DNA of 64,000 nucleotides from Trichobilharzia regenti. Taxonomy: Eukaryota > Platyhelminthes > Trematoda > Strigeidida > Schistosomatidae. Positions 25,501-31,650 of this stretch are shown here, piece by piece (the stretch's first letter is position 1; every line of letters starts with the position of its first letter). The notes below the pieces were generated by a model that did not search any database, was not told the origin of the DNA, and saw only the letters and a program-made list of their open reading frames with translations. Location: NCBI GenBank assembly GCA_944472135.2, contig OX235265.1, forward strand, positions 47,341,459 through 47,405,458, in the 5' to 3' direction. The position numbers and the translations under genes were made by a program.

Positions 25501-28500
25501 ATTAGTCAGCCTGACTTTCTGAGATTCGTCATATTTGCAGTTAAATAACCTTTTGTGTAACAAAGATCAGTTTACTCTCTCCAGAATAGACAAATACTCT
25601 CCGATTACATTGACTGGTGGTCACACTAAAATCAAGAAGTGATGTAAGTAAGAATTTACAGGCCGGTCGTTGGATTCTGTCTCAGTGGTTGGGTGGTCCA
25701 CAAGCTTGTCTTGTAATTGAAGGGTTCTTGGTTCAACCCCCGACGGATACATTCCGATGATGAGTCCAAAACTAGGACGATACAGCTATCCAGTACTCCT
25801 TAGTTTCCAACGGTTCTCTAACTCTTGAAGATTAATCTGATGTTTGCCAGTGACTGGCTGACTGATCGACTGACAAAGTTATCTGGAGTTCCAGTGGAAA
25901 GTCACGACCACTGGGGATCATCCTGTCAGGAGGGAAGACATATAATCACTGGTGACATTGACTGATGGTCGTACTTAAATCACGAATCAGCACTATTATA
26001 AAATGATCACCAAAATAACATTATTAAAATGAATCTTATCTTAAAAACTGAAAGGATGACTCCAGAAGACTTAAGTGATATTAAAAGTATAATTGTTCCC
26101 AGATGCATTAGAAATTGTCATTCATGCTTAATAGGTCGTGCGTCACTTCATCTTGTTTCTTGATTAAATTCTAATCAGCATTTACAACTGTTATATTAAA
26201 ATGTTTCTGTAGTGAGATATCACTGAAGGAGAATTATGCAAAGGAAACAACATTGTTGTACTTTTCGTTTAATTTATCATCTAGTTATTTTATAAATAAT
26301 CAGTTTTATTGACATTTAACCACTGTGTCTTATCTAATTATTTTCACTACCCTTTACCGATGTCACCGCGCGTCAAAATTTCCTGATCAACTTGTTAAAT
26401 TTTTGTTCATTTCTTTGTACGCCTACAAAAATCTAGCGGGATTTATTACTGACTCCATTCATTCATATATTAATATGGATAACTTTGTTTATTTCACACT
26501 AAACTTCCTCAGAAACTGACATCAGTTAGAGAACCAGAGAAAACTAAGGACAACGAGACAGTTGTTTTTTTTTTGCCGTATAAGTACGCACTCATGACAG
26601 AATTAAGGATCGAATCTAGAACCTTTAGGTCCAGAGGTGAGCACGTAACCATCATGTCATTGGAACGGGATCTCTGACTGCCGATGAATTTTAACTCCCG
26701 TCAATATGATACCAAACCCATGTTGGTTAAATATAACAGTCAATAGTAATTTATCATTAAGTGATTAGAACCGTGTTTGCTTTTCCTAATTTTAAAACAC
26801 AATAGGTAAAGAAGAAAAAAAACAGTATTACACTCTAACTAACTTTTATAGCTTCCTCAACTTCATCTCTAGCTGCTTTTAAACGTTCTACTGATAGCTG
26901 ACTGGCTTTACCAACACCTGTAAGCGATTCTATAACGCTACGATAACGTTCAGTTTTACACTGTTGTATTGATTTACGTTGGCTAACAACATTTGTTGTA
27001 ACAGAAAAAGAGGATGATTTCGAAACTTTCCTTTGTGCTACTCGTGTTTTACTGAGTTCGTTGCTTTTAGACACTGTATTGTTATGATTGTCTGTGTGAT
27101 GGGATTCATCATTTCCAGGTATTTGTAACTGATCAGGATTAGAGCAGTCTGTTGTTTCAGCGGTTGTAGTTGTTGTTGTTGTTGTTGTTGCCGATGATGT
27201 TGTCTCTAATGATTCATTATCAAGAGAATTTGATTTATCTTCTACTTCACAGGATTTTAATTCATCCATCTGTGAACAGTCTTCAGTTGTCTCAATGGTA
27301 CAACATTTCATATTCGCTAATTCATTATCATTTGAATAATCTGTTTCTGTCAGAGTTTGAGATAGTAAACTATTACTTGCATCGAAGGGTTGGATACCTA
27401 AGTTTCAAAAAGTTGGGAAAGATTTAGGAACAATACATTGATAAATGACGTTGTACATTAACCTGTTTCTCGACGAAAATAAATACACGTATGTAGTTTT
27501 TTTATGTTATGGGGTTCTGTGGAATGTATCATCAGTAAACTAATTGACACTACAACGATTTGGAATGTCTTGCACATTTCTGATGAATGAAAGACAAAAT
27601 GAAATATAAGTTCATGGCTTTCTGTCCACTGATGCCTAATAGGTAATATTAAGGAAAAAGACATACCAAATTCTGTATTACTTAGGTCTGTAATAACATT
27701 TTAAACTCTCTCGGTAACCTCTGATTGCCACTTGAAACTTTGCAACCGTCCCACAAATGAATCACTCATATTATTTTACATCTCTTAACTAATCAGTCCT
27801 AAATTGTATGGTACTACAGTCCTTTATTTAACTGTTAACTACCACCGCCACAAAAGTAATTAGAAAATTAGCAGTGAAGATGACATCAAGACATCCGTTC
27901 ATGGTGCCTAATCAATTTGGTCCAGATGTGTAGAAGACTAATTAAATTGACAGTGAGAAAAATGGAGATGCATCGAACACATGTTGAGGGGACTGCTGGG
28001 TGACATCACGCGCCAGGACCTAGAGTGGAGTTAGAATTTAAAGCGACAGTTTAGATGGGCGTGTGTCCGAGGCCGATATAGAGGAGAAGGAATCGTGAGG
28101 CCAACTGAAAAGGACTGCAATGAACAGGGTAAAATGACAGTGTGTTGCTAAATCCATATGGTCCACTCAGAACTCAAGGGAACAATAACAATTGAATTAC
28201 AAGAACAGATAAACAATATTGATTACTTTGATTTAACACTAGTAATTAGTGTGATGTGTCTAGTCCTCTCTTTGGTGCAGATTGAATTCTATCAGTCAGG
28301 TTTGTAATGTGGCTACCATTCTAGGTAGCTCGCCATCACGGTGAACGTTGATTTGATGATATTAGATGGTTGAATGCAATCGGCAGGAAGCACCGTGATG
28401 GCGAGCTACCTAGAATGGTGACCACATTACAAACCTAGCTGATAGAATTCAGTCTATACCAAAGAGAGGACTAGACGCATCACACTAGTTACTAGTGTCA

Positions 28501-28999
28501 AATCAAAATATCAACTACAGTCCTACAGGAAGTAAAACGCGCGCTCGAATAGCTCAGTGGTAACGTCTCTGACTGCAGCACTGGGTGACGCGGATTCGAA
28601 TCTCAGAAAAGATATTAGCTCCTTCAAGGTTGCAGATACGCCTTGCTGACGATTACCAACTAGCATGAAACTTAGGTCCAAAGCTTCCTTCCGATTACCT
28701 CCAAGCATCTAATATTAATTACTCCTAAGTTAACTTTAGTGACATATTTTGAAAACAAAACATGCTGTTAAAAGGGGAGACTGGATTCATGTTGAAGGGA
28801 ACTAATTTATGGACATAAATTACAACTCATACTTACCTGGAGTACATTTCGGCTCAGTTGAATCTGTCTGTTGTAGTGTCCAGTAGTCATAATTTTCATA
28901 GTTAATTTTTGTCGCATTACACGACCTTGTAATGCCACAATTGTTTGACTGAGACACTGTGACTAACGGAGCTAGTCTTCTTCGAAATAAGACTCTCAT
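3199..28999 (-). CDS. TTLL3/TTLL8-like tubulin glycine ligase, split gene (5' part)
   Basis: Six recognised exons and one candidate exon, all minus strand, run in order 28999-28837, 27397-26844, 24796-24547, 18765-18737 (candidate), 13710-13585, 6200-6086 and 3480-3199. Each internal junction has GT and AG borders and the phases join without a break: 0/1, 1/0, 0/1, 1/0, 0/0, 0/1, 1/1. The joined protein, about 506 residues here, matches the N-terminal half of TTLL3/TTLL8 monoglycylases in order: KIFSVLGPY and RGWVEKF, SRMVRSEIPRFIW, KDQMINHH, FTTKVGLC, then WF and FFPRC and QAFI-NDFKLTA. TTLL3/8 enzymes add the first glycine to tubulin tails in axonemes, which fits a ciliated worm. The catalytic ATP-grasp core is not present and must lie left of the window. 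Introns are 1-11 kb and full of repeats. Membership is strong from several separate matches; TTLL3 versus TTLL8 is not decided. Confidence 0.85.
3640..4010 (+). repeat. Sm-alpha-like hammerhead SINE with conserved core
   Basis: A plus-strand copy with the upstream part of the family (TGAATGGATGTCCCGAGAAGC), a tRNA-like head (AAGTGGCTGAATGGATGAC, B box GAGTTCAATCCC) and a hammerhead core CTGAAGA at 3908-3914 followed by a TTTCC..GGAC stem II and GAAA at 3930-3933. Position 7 of the hammerhead box is variable, so CTGAAGA is an acceptable core. The cleavage triplet and stem I partner are mutated here. It lies in the TTLL intron. Confidence 0.7.
4890..5130 (-). repeat. Sm-alpha-like SINE, diverged copy
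   Basis: Minus-strand copy recognisable by the order tail (ACTAACATCAGTTAG), AACAGCTGTTTCATCCCATTTCGGGACCCTTCAACAGAG, then the B box region and a tRNA-like head. On its own strand the ribozyme reads TTGAAGG, a GTCCC..GGGA stem II and an intact GAAA, with the cleavage triplet changed to GTT. Catalysis is unlikely. Confidence 0.6.
5110..5400 (-). mobile_element. Decayed RTE-type LINE fragment
   Basis: A minus-strand frame of 88 codons contains NKIWIPNTSVKSVSAYTW, which resembles the FNTNVKSVLLYG.ETW region at the end of RTE-type reverse transcriptases, also present intact in this window at 20,870-20,910. The rest of the domain is scrambled. Assigned by similarity to that local copy; confidence is limited. 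Confidence 0.45.
6086..6200 (-). CDS. TTLL3/8-like exon with VGLC, WF and FFPRC motifs
   Basis: This 115-nt exon has the acceptor CTATCAG to the right of 6200 and the donor GTAAGT at 6085-6080. It encodes VGLCRQLRNIRWF and then FFPRCFIISEEEDRQAFI. Both blocks match a conserved TTLL3/TTLL8 segment just before the catalytic core (VGLC.NLRNL.WF, FFPRCY.L, AFI). It joins in phase 0 to the exon ending FTTK and leaves one base, which the 3480-3199 exon completes. This is the most diagnostic exon of the gene. Confidence 0.88.
6285..6600 (-). repeat. Sm-alpha-like hammerhead SINE, full-length minus copy
   Basis: One of the best-preserved copies. On its own strand it runs from an upstream section (GAGGACAAATACTCGCC), a tRNA-like head (CAGTGGCTGAATGGTCTATG, B box GGGTTTGAACCCC), then CACTG, the core CTGAAGA, a GTCCCAAATTAGGC stem II, an altered GACGAGG in place of GAAA, the GTC cleavage triplet and CAGTACTCC. 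The tail ends CAGCTCATGATGAAATCC. Only the GAAA box is broken. Confidence 0.78.
7040..7440 (+). mobile_element. Non-LTR retrotransposon 3' fragment
   Basis: Plus-strand translation with several stops shows RWLRCLGHMLLMSNH and, after about 40 residues, KTWYQSMK-like and W...VGDMLQ blocks. That order matches the RWLGH.LRM...TW...W...A terminal region of RTE-type and related non-LTR retrotransposon proteins. It is strongly decayed and has no ORF. Confidence 0.5.
7666..7686. repeat. (TA)n microsatellite
   Basis: A run of about ten TA units in the TTLL intron. The flanks 6,600-7,040 and 7,700-8,140 hold no recognised feature. Confidence 0.85.
8143..8330 (-). repeat. Sm-alpha-like SINE, minus copy of an inverted pair
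   Basis: Minus-strand copy starting at the family end GTAGGGATTCGATTGG and ending near a tRNA-like head (CCCAGTGGCTGAGTAGTCG on its strand). The ribozyme segment is badly decayed. It faces the plus copy that follows it. Confidence 0.6.
8317..8605 (+). repeat. Sm-alpha-like hammerhead SINE, plus copy
   Basis: The upstream section GGTCAAGTGTGAGGACAAAT is followed by a tRNA-like head (AAATGGCTGAATGGCCAACG, B box GATTTGAAACCC). The hammerhead core CTGAAGA lies at 8511-8517 with GTATTG before it and CAGTACTCC after it; GAAA reads GAGA and the cleavage triplet is ATC. It pairs head to head with the minus copy at 8143-8330. Confidence 0.68.
8820..9290 (-). mobile_element. RTE-type LINE 3' end, decayed
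   Basis: On the minus strand the frames give LQTFTNNCPRSILKVRWPG, then RRKWR, then VTWRRSCEEELKEYGLTW, in the same order as the better copy at 20,505-21,325. The 3' end is the family signature ...GAAGCC(T)TATGTTCCACTAGGAACCC. Frame breaks separate the blocks. It lies in the TTLL intron. Confidence 0.75.
9600..10700. other. AT-rich intron sequence, no feature recognised
   Basis: It contains short TA-rich runs at about 9,605-9,640 and 9,690-9,712 and a pyrimidine-rich stretch at about 9,940-9,965. The 104-codon plus frame at 9,582-9,896 has no motif and is rich in Tyr and Ile from the AT runs. Confidence 0.5.
10715..10850 (-). repeat. Sm-alpha-like SINE, truncated minus copy
   Basis: It starts with the family end TTTCATCATGAACTAACACTAG and keeps the decayed ribozyme arm (GAGAGTACTAGAGGATTGTCTCG) and the B-box region (GGGATCAAACTCT), then stops before the A box. 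It faces the plus copy at 10,915-11,215. Confidence 0.6.
10915..11215 (+). repeat. Sm-alpha-like hammerhead SINE, near-complete ribozyme
   Basis: It contains upstream TGAATGGATGTC, a tRNA-like head and then a hammerhead arrangement: stem I strand TACTG at 11143-11147, box CTGAAAA at 11148-11154, stem II TTCC..GGA(T), GAAA at 11170-11173, cleavage triplet GTC at 11179-11181 and the stem I partner CAGTA at 11182-11186. A single core change (G8 to A) separates it from a consensus core. Confidence 0.7.
12842..13075 (+). repeat. tRNA-derived SINE with RTE 3' tail
   Basis: The head is an excellent tRNA-like promoter: A box GTGGCACAGCGGTTAGG, B box GGGGTTCGATCCCC, closed by GCGTC and GACGC ends. 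The body (ACCTCGCTAAGCCAG, GGTTGGACATGAGGCTAGC) leads to a 3' end GAGGCCCTATGTTCCACTGG, which is the same 3' terminus as the RTE-type LINE fragments in this window. That is the usual structure of a SINE mobilised by its partner LINE. Confidence 0.8.
13230..13470 (-). repeat. tRNA-derived SINE with RTE 3' tail, minus copy
   Basis: The same family as 12,842-13,075, in opposite orientation and tail to tail with it. On its strand it has GCGCCAGTGGCACAATAGCAG, a weakened B box (GGCTCGATTCACGG), the ACCTCACTAAGCCAG body and the terminal GAAGCCCTATGTTCCACTG. Confidence 0.75.
13488..13530. repeat. (TA)n microsatellite
   Basis: An uninterrupted run of about 20 TA units in the TTLL intron, about 55 bp past the splice donor of the 13,585-13,710 exon. 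Confidence 0.95.
13585..13710 (-). CDS. TTLL3/8-like exon with FIW and KDQMINHH motifs
   Basis: This 126-nt exon starts after CTACTTCAAG and ends before GTAATAATAATG. Its 42 codons read SRMVRSEIPRFIWSLR, then FRYLQKDQMINHH and PFTTK. The series (L)SRMVRNE.P.FIW...R, DQ.INH and FTTKVGLC is a conserved signature of TTLL3/TTLL8 glycylases. It is in phase 0 at both ends and joins directly to the VGLC exon at 6200-6086. Confidence 0.88.
13890..14160 (+). repeat. Hammerhead-ribozyme repeat (Sm-alpha type)
   Basis: A hammerhead fold is visible: stem I strand ATCCAG at 14076-14081, box CTGACGA at 14082-14088, stem II TTCCC..AGAC around AAATA, GAAA at 14103-14106, a short stem III (TGCGCA), cleavage triplet ATC at 14112-14114, and the stem I partner CTGGAT at 14115-14120. 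This matches the published schistosome satellite ribozyme very closely. A perfect 23-bp inverted repeat (13984-14006 and 14127-14149) encloses it. Upstream is a tRNA-like stretch with GTGTTTGAACCTCGG as B box. Confidence 0.8.
15050..15740 (-). mobile_element. RTE-type LINE 3' end, decayed
   Basis: The minus strand carries the terminal blocks RRPSND(I), SCEEEMRDYG and the closing ATATTCTCCACTTGGAACCC. The upstream part (15,400-15,740) keeps traces of the RT thumb. Many stops and frame changes. Same family as 20,505-21,325. Confidence 0.65.
16100..17790 (-). mobile_element. Penelope-like element RT plus GIY-YIG, inactivated copy
   Basis: Reading 17,790 down to 16,100 gives the PLE domains in order: DKNIVITKAD (17.65 kb), RIYGTIKIHKPGYP (17.4 kb), RPIVDFRNTPTYELSKHLA, motif A VGFDTTSLYINIP, motif B remnant (ETVSE)MG, motif C RYGGDIFTVL (about 16.93 kb), IKFSFE, a YKEE...AFKP segment and the endonuclease YIGQTSR with RLSEHKNLA (about 16.2 kb). 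Several frameshifts divide it. Motif C should be Y.DD, so the first catalytic aspartate is lost. It is an old insertion in the TTLL intron. Confidence 0.85.
17880..18095 (-). repeat. Unassigned dispersed repeat, copy 1
   Basis: A stretch including GAAACATGATCAGTAAATATTACTG and GAGACTTTATCAAAGTAAGTTTCACCCACAATGGAAT recurs with differences at about 41,365-41,470 on the same strand. No coding or tRNA-like signal was recognised in either copy. Confidence 0.5.
18737..18765 (-). CDS. Candidate 29-nt TTLL exon
   Basis: The gene needs a linking exon of length 3n+2 between 24,547 and 13,710. This 29-nt segment lies after CACATAG and before GTAAAAG, has exactly that phase, and encodes GQWICQLIK preceded by a split codon. 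It would place ICQLIK-SRMVRSE next to each other, comparable to the hydrophobic helix before S-RMVR in TTLL3/8. The pyrimidine tract is weak and so short a match can arise by chance. Confidence 0.4.
19148..19172. repeat. (TA)n microsatellite
   Basis: A short run of about ten TA units in a TTLL intron. Nearby sequence 18,100-19,900 has no other feature that I recognise apart from the candidate exon. Confidence 0.85.
19912..20125 (-). repeat. tRNA-derived SINE with RTE 3' tail, minus copy
   Basis: It begins with GGGTTCCAAGTGGAACATTGGGC (the RTE-type end) and continues with the body complement TTCCCTCATTACCTGGCTTAC and a decayed promoter. It is the same family as 12,842-13,075. Confidence 0.65.
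20283..20505 (+). mobile_element. Penelope GIY-YIG endonuclease, 5' part
   Basis: The frame reads KLQVIFSTRSVVILRLKD, then IYQFSCACEATYIGCCSSN. C..Y.F.C.C.A.YIG matches the PLE-type GIY-YIG endonuclease, including the Cys knot that precedes YIG. The domain stops at about 20,505, where an RTE fragment begins, and resumes at 21,326. The expected YIGRT is YIGCC here, so the conserved arginine is missing. Confidence 0.75.
20505..21325 (+). mobile_element. RTE-type LINE 3' portion (RT palm to end)
   Basis: This is the best copy of the family. It starts at motif C (DLDFADDICLISHKLEDMQ), continues through KIGLHVNIDKTEIMKI, YLGSIVSTTGG, VKSVLLYGSETW and INNCLRSILKIRWP, and after one frameshift near 21,015 through RKKWRWIGHTLRKPSSD, GRPRVTWRRSCEEEMKACG and AAEALCSSRN. 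The 3' end is GAAGCCCTATGTTCCTCTAG then (AAT)n. It is a 5'-truncated insertion. RTE/SR2-like placement is from the motif set; a related clade is possible. Confidence 0.8.
21326..21560 (+). mobile_element. Penelope GIY-YIG endonuclease, 3' part
   Basis: It continues the interrupted domain with INSSILDHL-like sequence (INTINSSILDHLVQADNK), then ESFSIIYPV, KTSRYHIFQTAEFIAVR and a frame-broken LCVQ. These match the helices after GIY-YIG in PLE proteins (SAI..HL, F.I...V, E...I). It shows that the RTE fragment is nested inside an older PLE. Confidence 0.72.
21665..21850 (-). repeat. tRNA-derived SINE, GTACAAGTATGG family, minus copy
   Basis: On its strand it has GCAACTGTTGCACAGTGGTTAG, GACGCTCGCC, the B box GGGGTTCGATCCCC and the body TGATATC...GGCCCGAAAAATTTGGGCC and TTCCATACTTGTACC, ending CAAGCTGTAA. 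The same order occurs at 38,470-38,668 and 41,975-42,150. It is separate from the RTE-tailed family by body and tail. Confidence 0.78.
22140..22335 (-). repeat. Sm-alpha-like SINE, minus copy
   Basis: It keeps TCAGTTAGAGAACAGTTG, GTACTAGACAGCTGTCTAG, CCACCAGGTAGCG, and CTCAGTCACTGGAACGAAAT of the family in the correct order. The ribozyme is decayed. No other feature was seen in 21,900-22,130 or 22,340-23,050. Confidence 0.6.
23055..23255 (+). repeat. tRNA-derived SINE with RTE-type body, decayed; C12 run
   Basis: GTGCGTCATTGGTTCAGCAG and CTTGATTCCC are decayed A and B boxes. The body (AACTTCCCTATTCGGTAGCAAG) and the end AAAGCCCAGTTTCTCACTGGAAGCG resemble the RTE-tailed SINE. A C run followed by GCGGCCGC (about 23,120-23,138) sits between promoter and body. 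Confidence 0.5.
24160..24300 (-). repeat. Sm-alpha-like SINE, truncated minus copy
   Basis: It starts at GTAGGGATTTTATCTGATTGG, then GGATTTCATCATGAGCTGACATC, AATAGACAGCTGTCTCGGCCC and GAGACTCTTCATTAGTACGC. It ends there, before the promoter, and faces the plus copy that follows. Confidence 0.65.
24300..24510 (+). repeat. Sm-alpha-like hammerhead SINE, plus copy
   Basis: The head is CAGTGGCTCAGTAGTGTACG with B box GGGTTCTAACCCC. The ribozyme reads GCACTG, CTGAATA, ATCCC..GAAC, intact GAAA, and CAGTACTCC; the cleavage-site region is rearranged (CCGTCTGT). The tail ends CAGCTCATGATGAAATCC. It ends 35 bp from the TTLL exon at 24,547. Confidence 0.72.
24547..24796 (-). CDS. TTLL3/8-like exon with KIFSVLGPY and RGWVEKF
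   Basis: The acceptor is GAAAACAG to the right of 24,796 and the donor is GTAGGC. The 250-nt exon begins in phase 0 with SRKIFSVLGPYNPIR, then LRTRGWVEKF, and ends in a Ser/Asn/Asp-rich segment (MEDSEDGDSDDDVTAANE). KIF.(I/V).GPY..IR..LR.RGWVEK is the N-terminal signature of TTLL3/TTLL8. An alternative acceptor 19 nt downstream would remove SRKIFS and break the phase, so the longer exon is preferred. Confidence 0.87.
25655..25960 (+). repeat. Sm-alpha-like hammerhead SINE, plus copy
   Basis: The head is CTCAGTGGTTGGGTGGTCC with B box GGTTCAACCCC. The ribozyme segment is GATGATGAGTCC..AACTAGGACGATACAGCTATCCAGTACTCC in outline, with GAAA changed to GATA and the triplet ATC. Downstream sequence (GGAGTTCCAGTGGAAAGTC) resembles the family's upstream section from another partial copy. 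Confidence 0.65.
26505..26730 (-). repeat. Sm-alpha-like SINE, diverged minus copy
   Basis: Recognised by AACTGACATCAGTTAGAGAACC, GACAGTTG, a B-box complement GGATCGAATCTAG and CATGTCATTGGAACGGGAT. The ribozyme core is replaced by a T-rich stretch. Confidence 0.55.
26844..27397 (-). CDS. TTLL3/8-like exon with poly-Thr tract and RLKAARDEVEEAIK
   Basis: This 554-nt exon starts after AAACTTAG with two bases completing a Gly codon and ends before GTTAGT in phase 0. Most is Ser/Thr/Asn-rich and probably disordered. It includes a run of nine threonines from an (ACA/ACC-type) triplet repeat at about 27,165-27,192. The last 20 residues, with ERLKAARDEVEEAIK, match the RLK.AR...E.AIKEKKIF region of TTLL3/8 and read on into SRKIFSVLGPY in the next exon. 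Confidence 0.78.
27945..28190 (+). mobile_element. RTE-type LINE 3' end, decayed
   Basis: The order AAAAATGGAGATGCATCG, GACATCACGCGCCAGGACC, CTAGAGTGGAGTT and the closing CTCAGAACTCAAGGGAACAATAAC follows the WRW.GH.LR, DI..Q.LEW and terminal signature of the local RTE copies. No ORF remains. Confidence 0.65.
28230..28505. repeat. Palindromic element, 114-bp arms
   Basis: Arms at 28230-28343 and 28391-28505 are inverted copies at roughly 90% identity with a 47-bp loop. The inner ends are CGCCATCACGGTG and CACCGTGATGGCG. There is no ORF. It could be a foldback MITE or part of the tRNA-like repeat that starts 40 bp further on. It lies in the first intron of the TTLL gene. Confidence 0.85.
28545..28715 (+). 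repeat. tRNA-derived SINE, fourth type
   Basis: It has GAATAGCTCAGTGGTAACG as an A-box region and CGGATTCGAATCTCAG as a B box, at tRNA spacing, followed by AGCTCCTTCAAGGTTGCAG and CCTTGCTGACGATTACCAAC. The body is unlike the other families. A non-functional tRNA pseudogene is an alternative, but the long conserved-looking body favours a SINE. Confidence 0.6.
28837..28999 (-). CDS. TTLL3/8-like first coding exon (putative)
   Basis: From ATG at 28999 the frame reads MRVLFRRRLAPLVTVSQSNN and continues to KCTPG, with a strong donor GTAAGT at 28836-28831. The one base left over joins the two-base start of the 27397-26844 exon to restore a glycine codon. The frame stays open for a few codons before this ATG, so an upstream acceptor is possible. 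No family motif lies in this exon; it is placed by splice phase and adjacency. Confidence 0.55.
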
Positions 29000-29649
29000 A
29001 GGCTCATTAATAGAGATGAAATAAAAAGAAACTAAACTTGAATAAAACTAATCTAAAGAAATCAAATGAAAACAAAAGTAAAAGATTAGAAAGTTTCTAA
29101 TACATAAGGGGTTTCCTCTCAAAATATTCATTGGTTTCTAAGTGGTTTTCATCAGTGATCGTTTTTAACTACTGAAGTAATGAAAATTAAAGAATGTTAA
29201 ACAGTCATTTTGCTTGCAATTTGTAGATTATCCATTTTTAATAAAGGCCGCAGACAAATATCAACTCTGGTATAATTTATAGCTAGCTTAAAGATAGACT
29301 TCTTGAATTTTCATTGAAAACTTGAAAGTACTGCTGACAATTAAGTTGGTTTTATGAGATGTTACACATTAGTGATAAATGGCAGTTTTGGTACAATTCA
29401 AGGTGAGTATTCGTCACAGTTTCCTTTGAAAACCAAAATTATACAGACGACAATAAGTAATCTGCTTGTCACGTTAAATATTAAACGACAAAGCAAGTAA
29501 ATTGAAATGGTGATGTCCACTACTAACGGGTTGATATGAGTAGTGTAAAACCAAGTCATGTCTAGGAGGGATACTTTATGATCATATCGAATTAATCTAA
29601 TCGGCAAGCAACAATTATACATCTCACCCAACAGTTGCATGCCAAGTAA

Positions 29650-30730
29650 TCCACAACGGGAAACTCACGGAATGCTTAGAAGTGAAGACGGGAGTAAGAC
29701 AAGCCGGCTGTCTGCCTACTATCTGCAATGATTTTTCTGATTACCGGCGGTAGACTGGATAATGCGACAGACAGATAGCGGTGGGCAGCGAGAAAACAGG
29801 CATAAAATGGACCCACACAAAAACAAAGTTGTAGGATTCGGATTTCTCCGATGACGTATTTCTGATTTCCCACAAACCGGAAGACATGCAAGTGGAGAGC
29901 ATTAAGTTGTCAGAAGAAGCATCCAGAGAGGATAAGAATTAAGGTGAACATAGAGAAAACAGAGGTAGGTGATGAAGATTCCTGGCCAACAGCAACAGCA
30001 ACAACAGACAACAATCGGCCAGCATAAATGGGAGGAATCTGAAAGAAGCAACCTCCTTCACCTACCTATCTACCTACCTGGGAAGCATCGTTCCAACTAC
30101 AGGTGGACGGAAATGATGAGGATCTCAAAGCAATCAGGATCGACAAAGCAAGGCAAGCTTTCATTACTATCAGGTCTGTGTGAAGATCAGCAGTACTCAG
30201 TGTGAACATGAAAATAAGATCCGGATTTCCATTTCCAATGTGAAGTCAGTGCTACTTACTATAGGGATCATAGACTTGACACTGCGTCACGAAGGCCACT
30301 TCGAACCAACTACACATCTTCATCAACAACTGTATTCGCTCAATACCACTCAAGATCAGATGGTCGGCCATGAAAGATCACCGACACAGGGATCTCTGGC
30401 AATGAACGAACCAACCCAACGGTGACCGATTGTGTAACAAATATGCAGGCAGAAATTGAGGTGGATTGTCCATACTCTGAGAAAACAAACCATCAAGTGA
30501 GTGACATCACACACCAGGCCACCGCTCGAGTGGAAGTCGAATGGGAAGCGCGAGGTGGTCGTCAGTGAGAAGGTGGGGTGATATGGAGGCTATCAGGTGA
30601 AGAGGAGATGAAAGCATGTGGGTAGACGTGGAGCCAGGTGAAAACATTGTCTGACAAGAGAACGGAATGGGGACGTGTGGGTGAAGTCCTATGTTCCTTT
30701 AGAAACTAAAGGAAACAATATTAATAGTCG
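29650..30730 (+). mobile_element. RTE-type LINE 3' half, multiply broken
   Basis: Blocks in order: EVKTGVRQAGCLP (motif B), DFSDDVFLISHKPEDMQ (motif C, with FSDD for FADD), ISNVKSVLL, CGRNWGGLS-like WIGH region and the end GAAGTCCTATGTTCCTTTAG with AAAGGAAACAATATTAAT. Insertions of short repeats such as CTACCTATCTACCTACCTGG and several frameshifts break it into pieces. It starts further upstream in the RT than the 20.5-kb copy. Confidence 0.75.
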
Positions 30731-31369
30731 GCAGGTGGCGGACTCCTCTCTTTGAGCTAAATCAGTCTGTGTGTCTAGCTGATGAGCTCAGCTCTGAACC
30801 AGCGCCACACCCGCACGGTGTTAAGACCACTTCAATATGGCTAGAAATCGCTAATGTCTGACTTGAATGGCTTTGAATTTCTCATACTAGGCGGTGGTAT
30901 TTGCACCAAGAAGTCTATTTAGTGAAATAAGGTTTTAAGAAGAGTAAACACATCCTTACTGTTCGAAATTTTGAATAAATTCTTAGATTCTGTTTGAACT
31001 GCTTTCATTATATATATATATTATTAAATCAGACTTGATTTCATTTGATAATCACTAGTGCAAAATATTGAACACAAGAGGTTTTTATCTACTGATTAAG
31101 ACTATAAACAAAGCACTTAATCAATAATCTTAAGGAATCTTGACAAGTAGACATGAATATTGCAAATTTCAAATATTCTCATCAGTGTAAAATATAAGTT
31201 GAAGGAGAATAACTTACAGATTTACAGAAAAGAAATAAACCCACAAGAAAATAGGGGTTACTTCCTCCCTTTCTTAGAAATACATATCTTCCTCATGCAG
31301 AAAGCTGAAGAAAAATTCCCCTGATATTAGCAAGATATGTAAGAACTAGAGAAGATCGAAGAAAATTAG

Positions 31370-31650
31370 GATAGATAAGAGAGTCCATTGCCCAATAAAT
31401 ACGTGGAAGAAAATAGATAGGGCTCGGCACACACTGAAGAGACCATTGACTGACATCATATACCAGGGCAGCTCTCTAGGGGAACTTGAATGAAAGACGA
31501 CTAGTTGGGCATCGTAGGGTGACGTGGAAGAGATCGTGTGAGAAGGGGATGACAGCCTATAGACAGTCGTGAAGTCAGCTGAACAGGACTTCAGAGAACA
31601 GGATGAAATAGAGATGTGCTATTGAAGCCCTATGTCAATGGACGCGAACA
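31370..31650 (+). mobile_element. RTE-type LINE 3' end, decayed
   Basis: The order GCTCGGCACACACTGAAGAG, GACATCATATACCAGGGC, CGTAGGGTGACGTGGAAGAG, TCGTGTGAGAAGGGGATGAC and TGAAGCCCTATGTC follows the WIGHTLR, DI..QAL, RVTWRRSCEEEM and terminal blocks of the family. Confidence 0.68.

Noticed and set aside
28545..28620. Possible functional tRNA gene
   Set aside because: Boxes are present but the cloverleaf is incomplete, and a repeat-like body follows.
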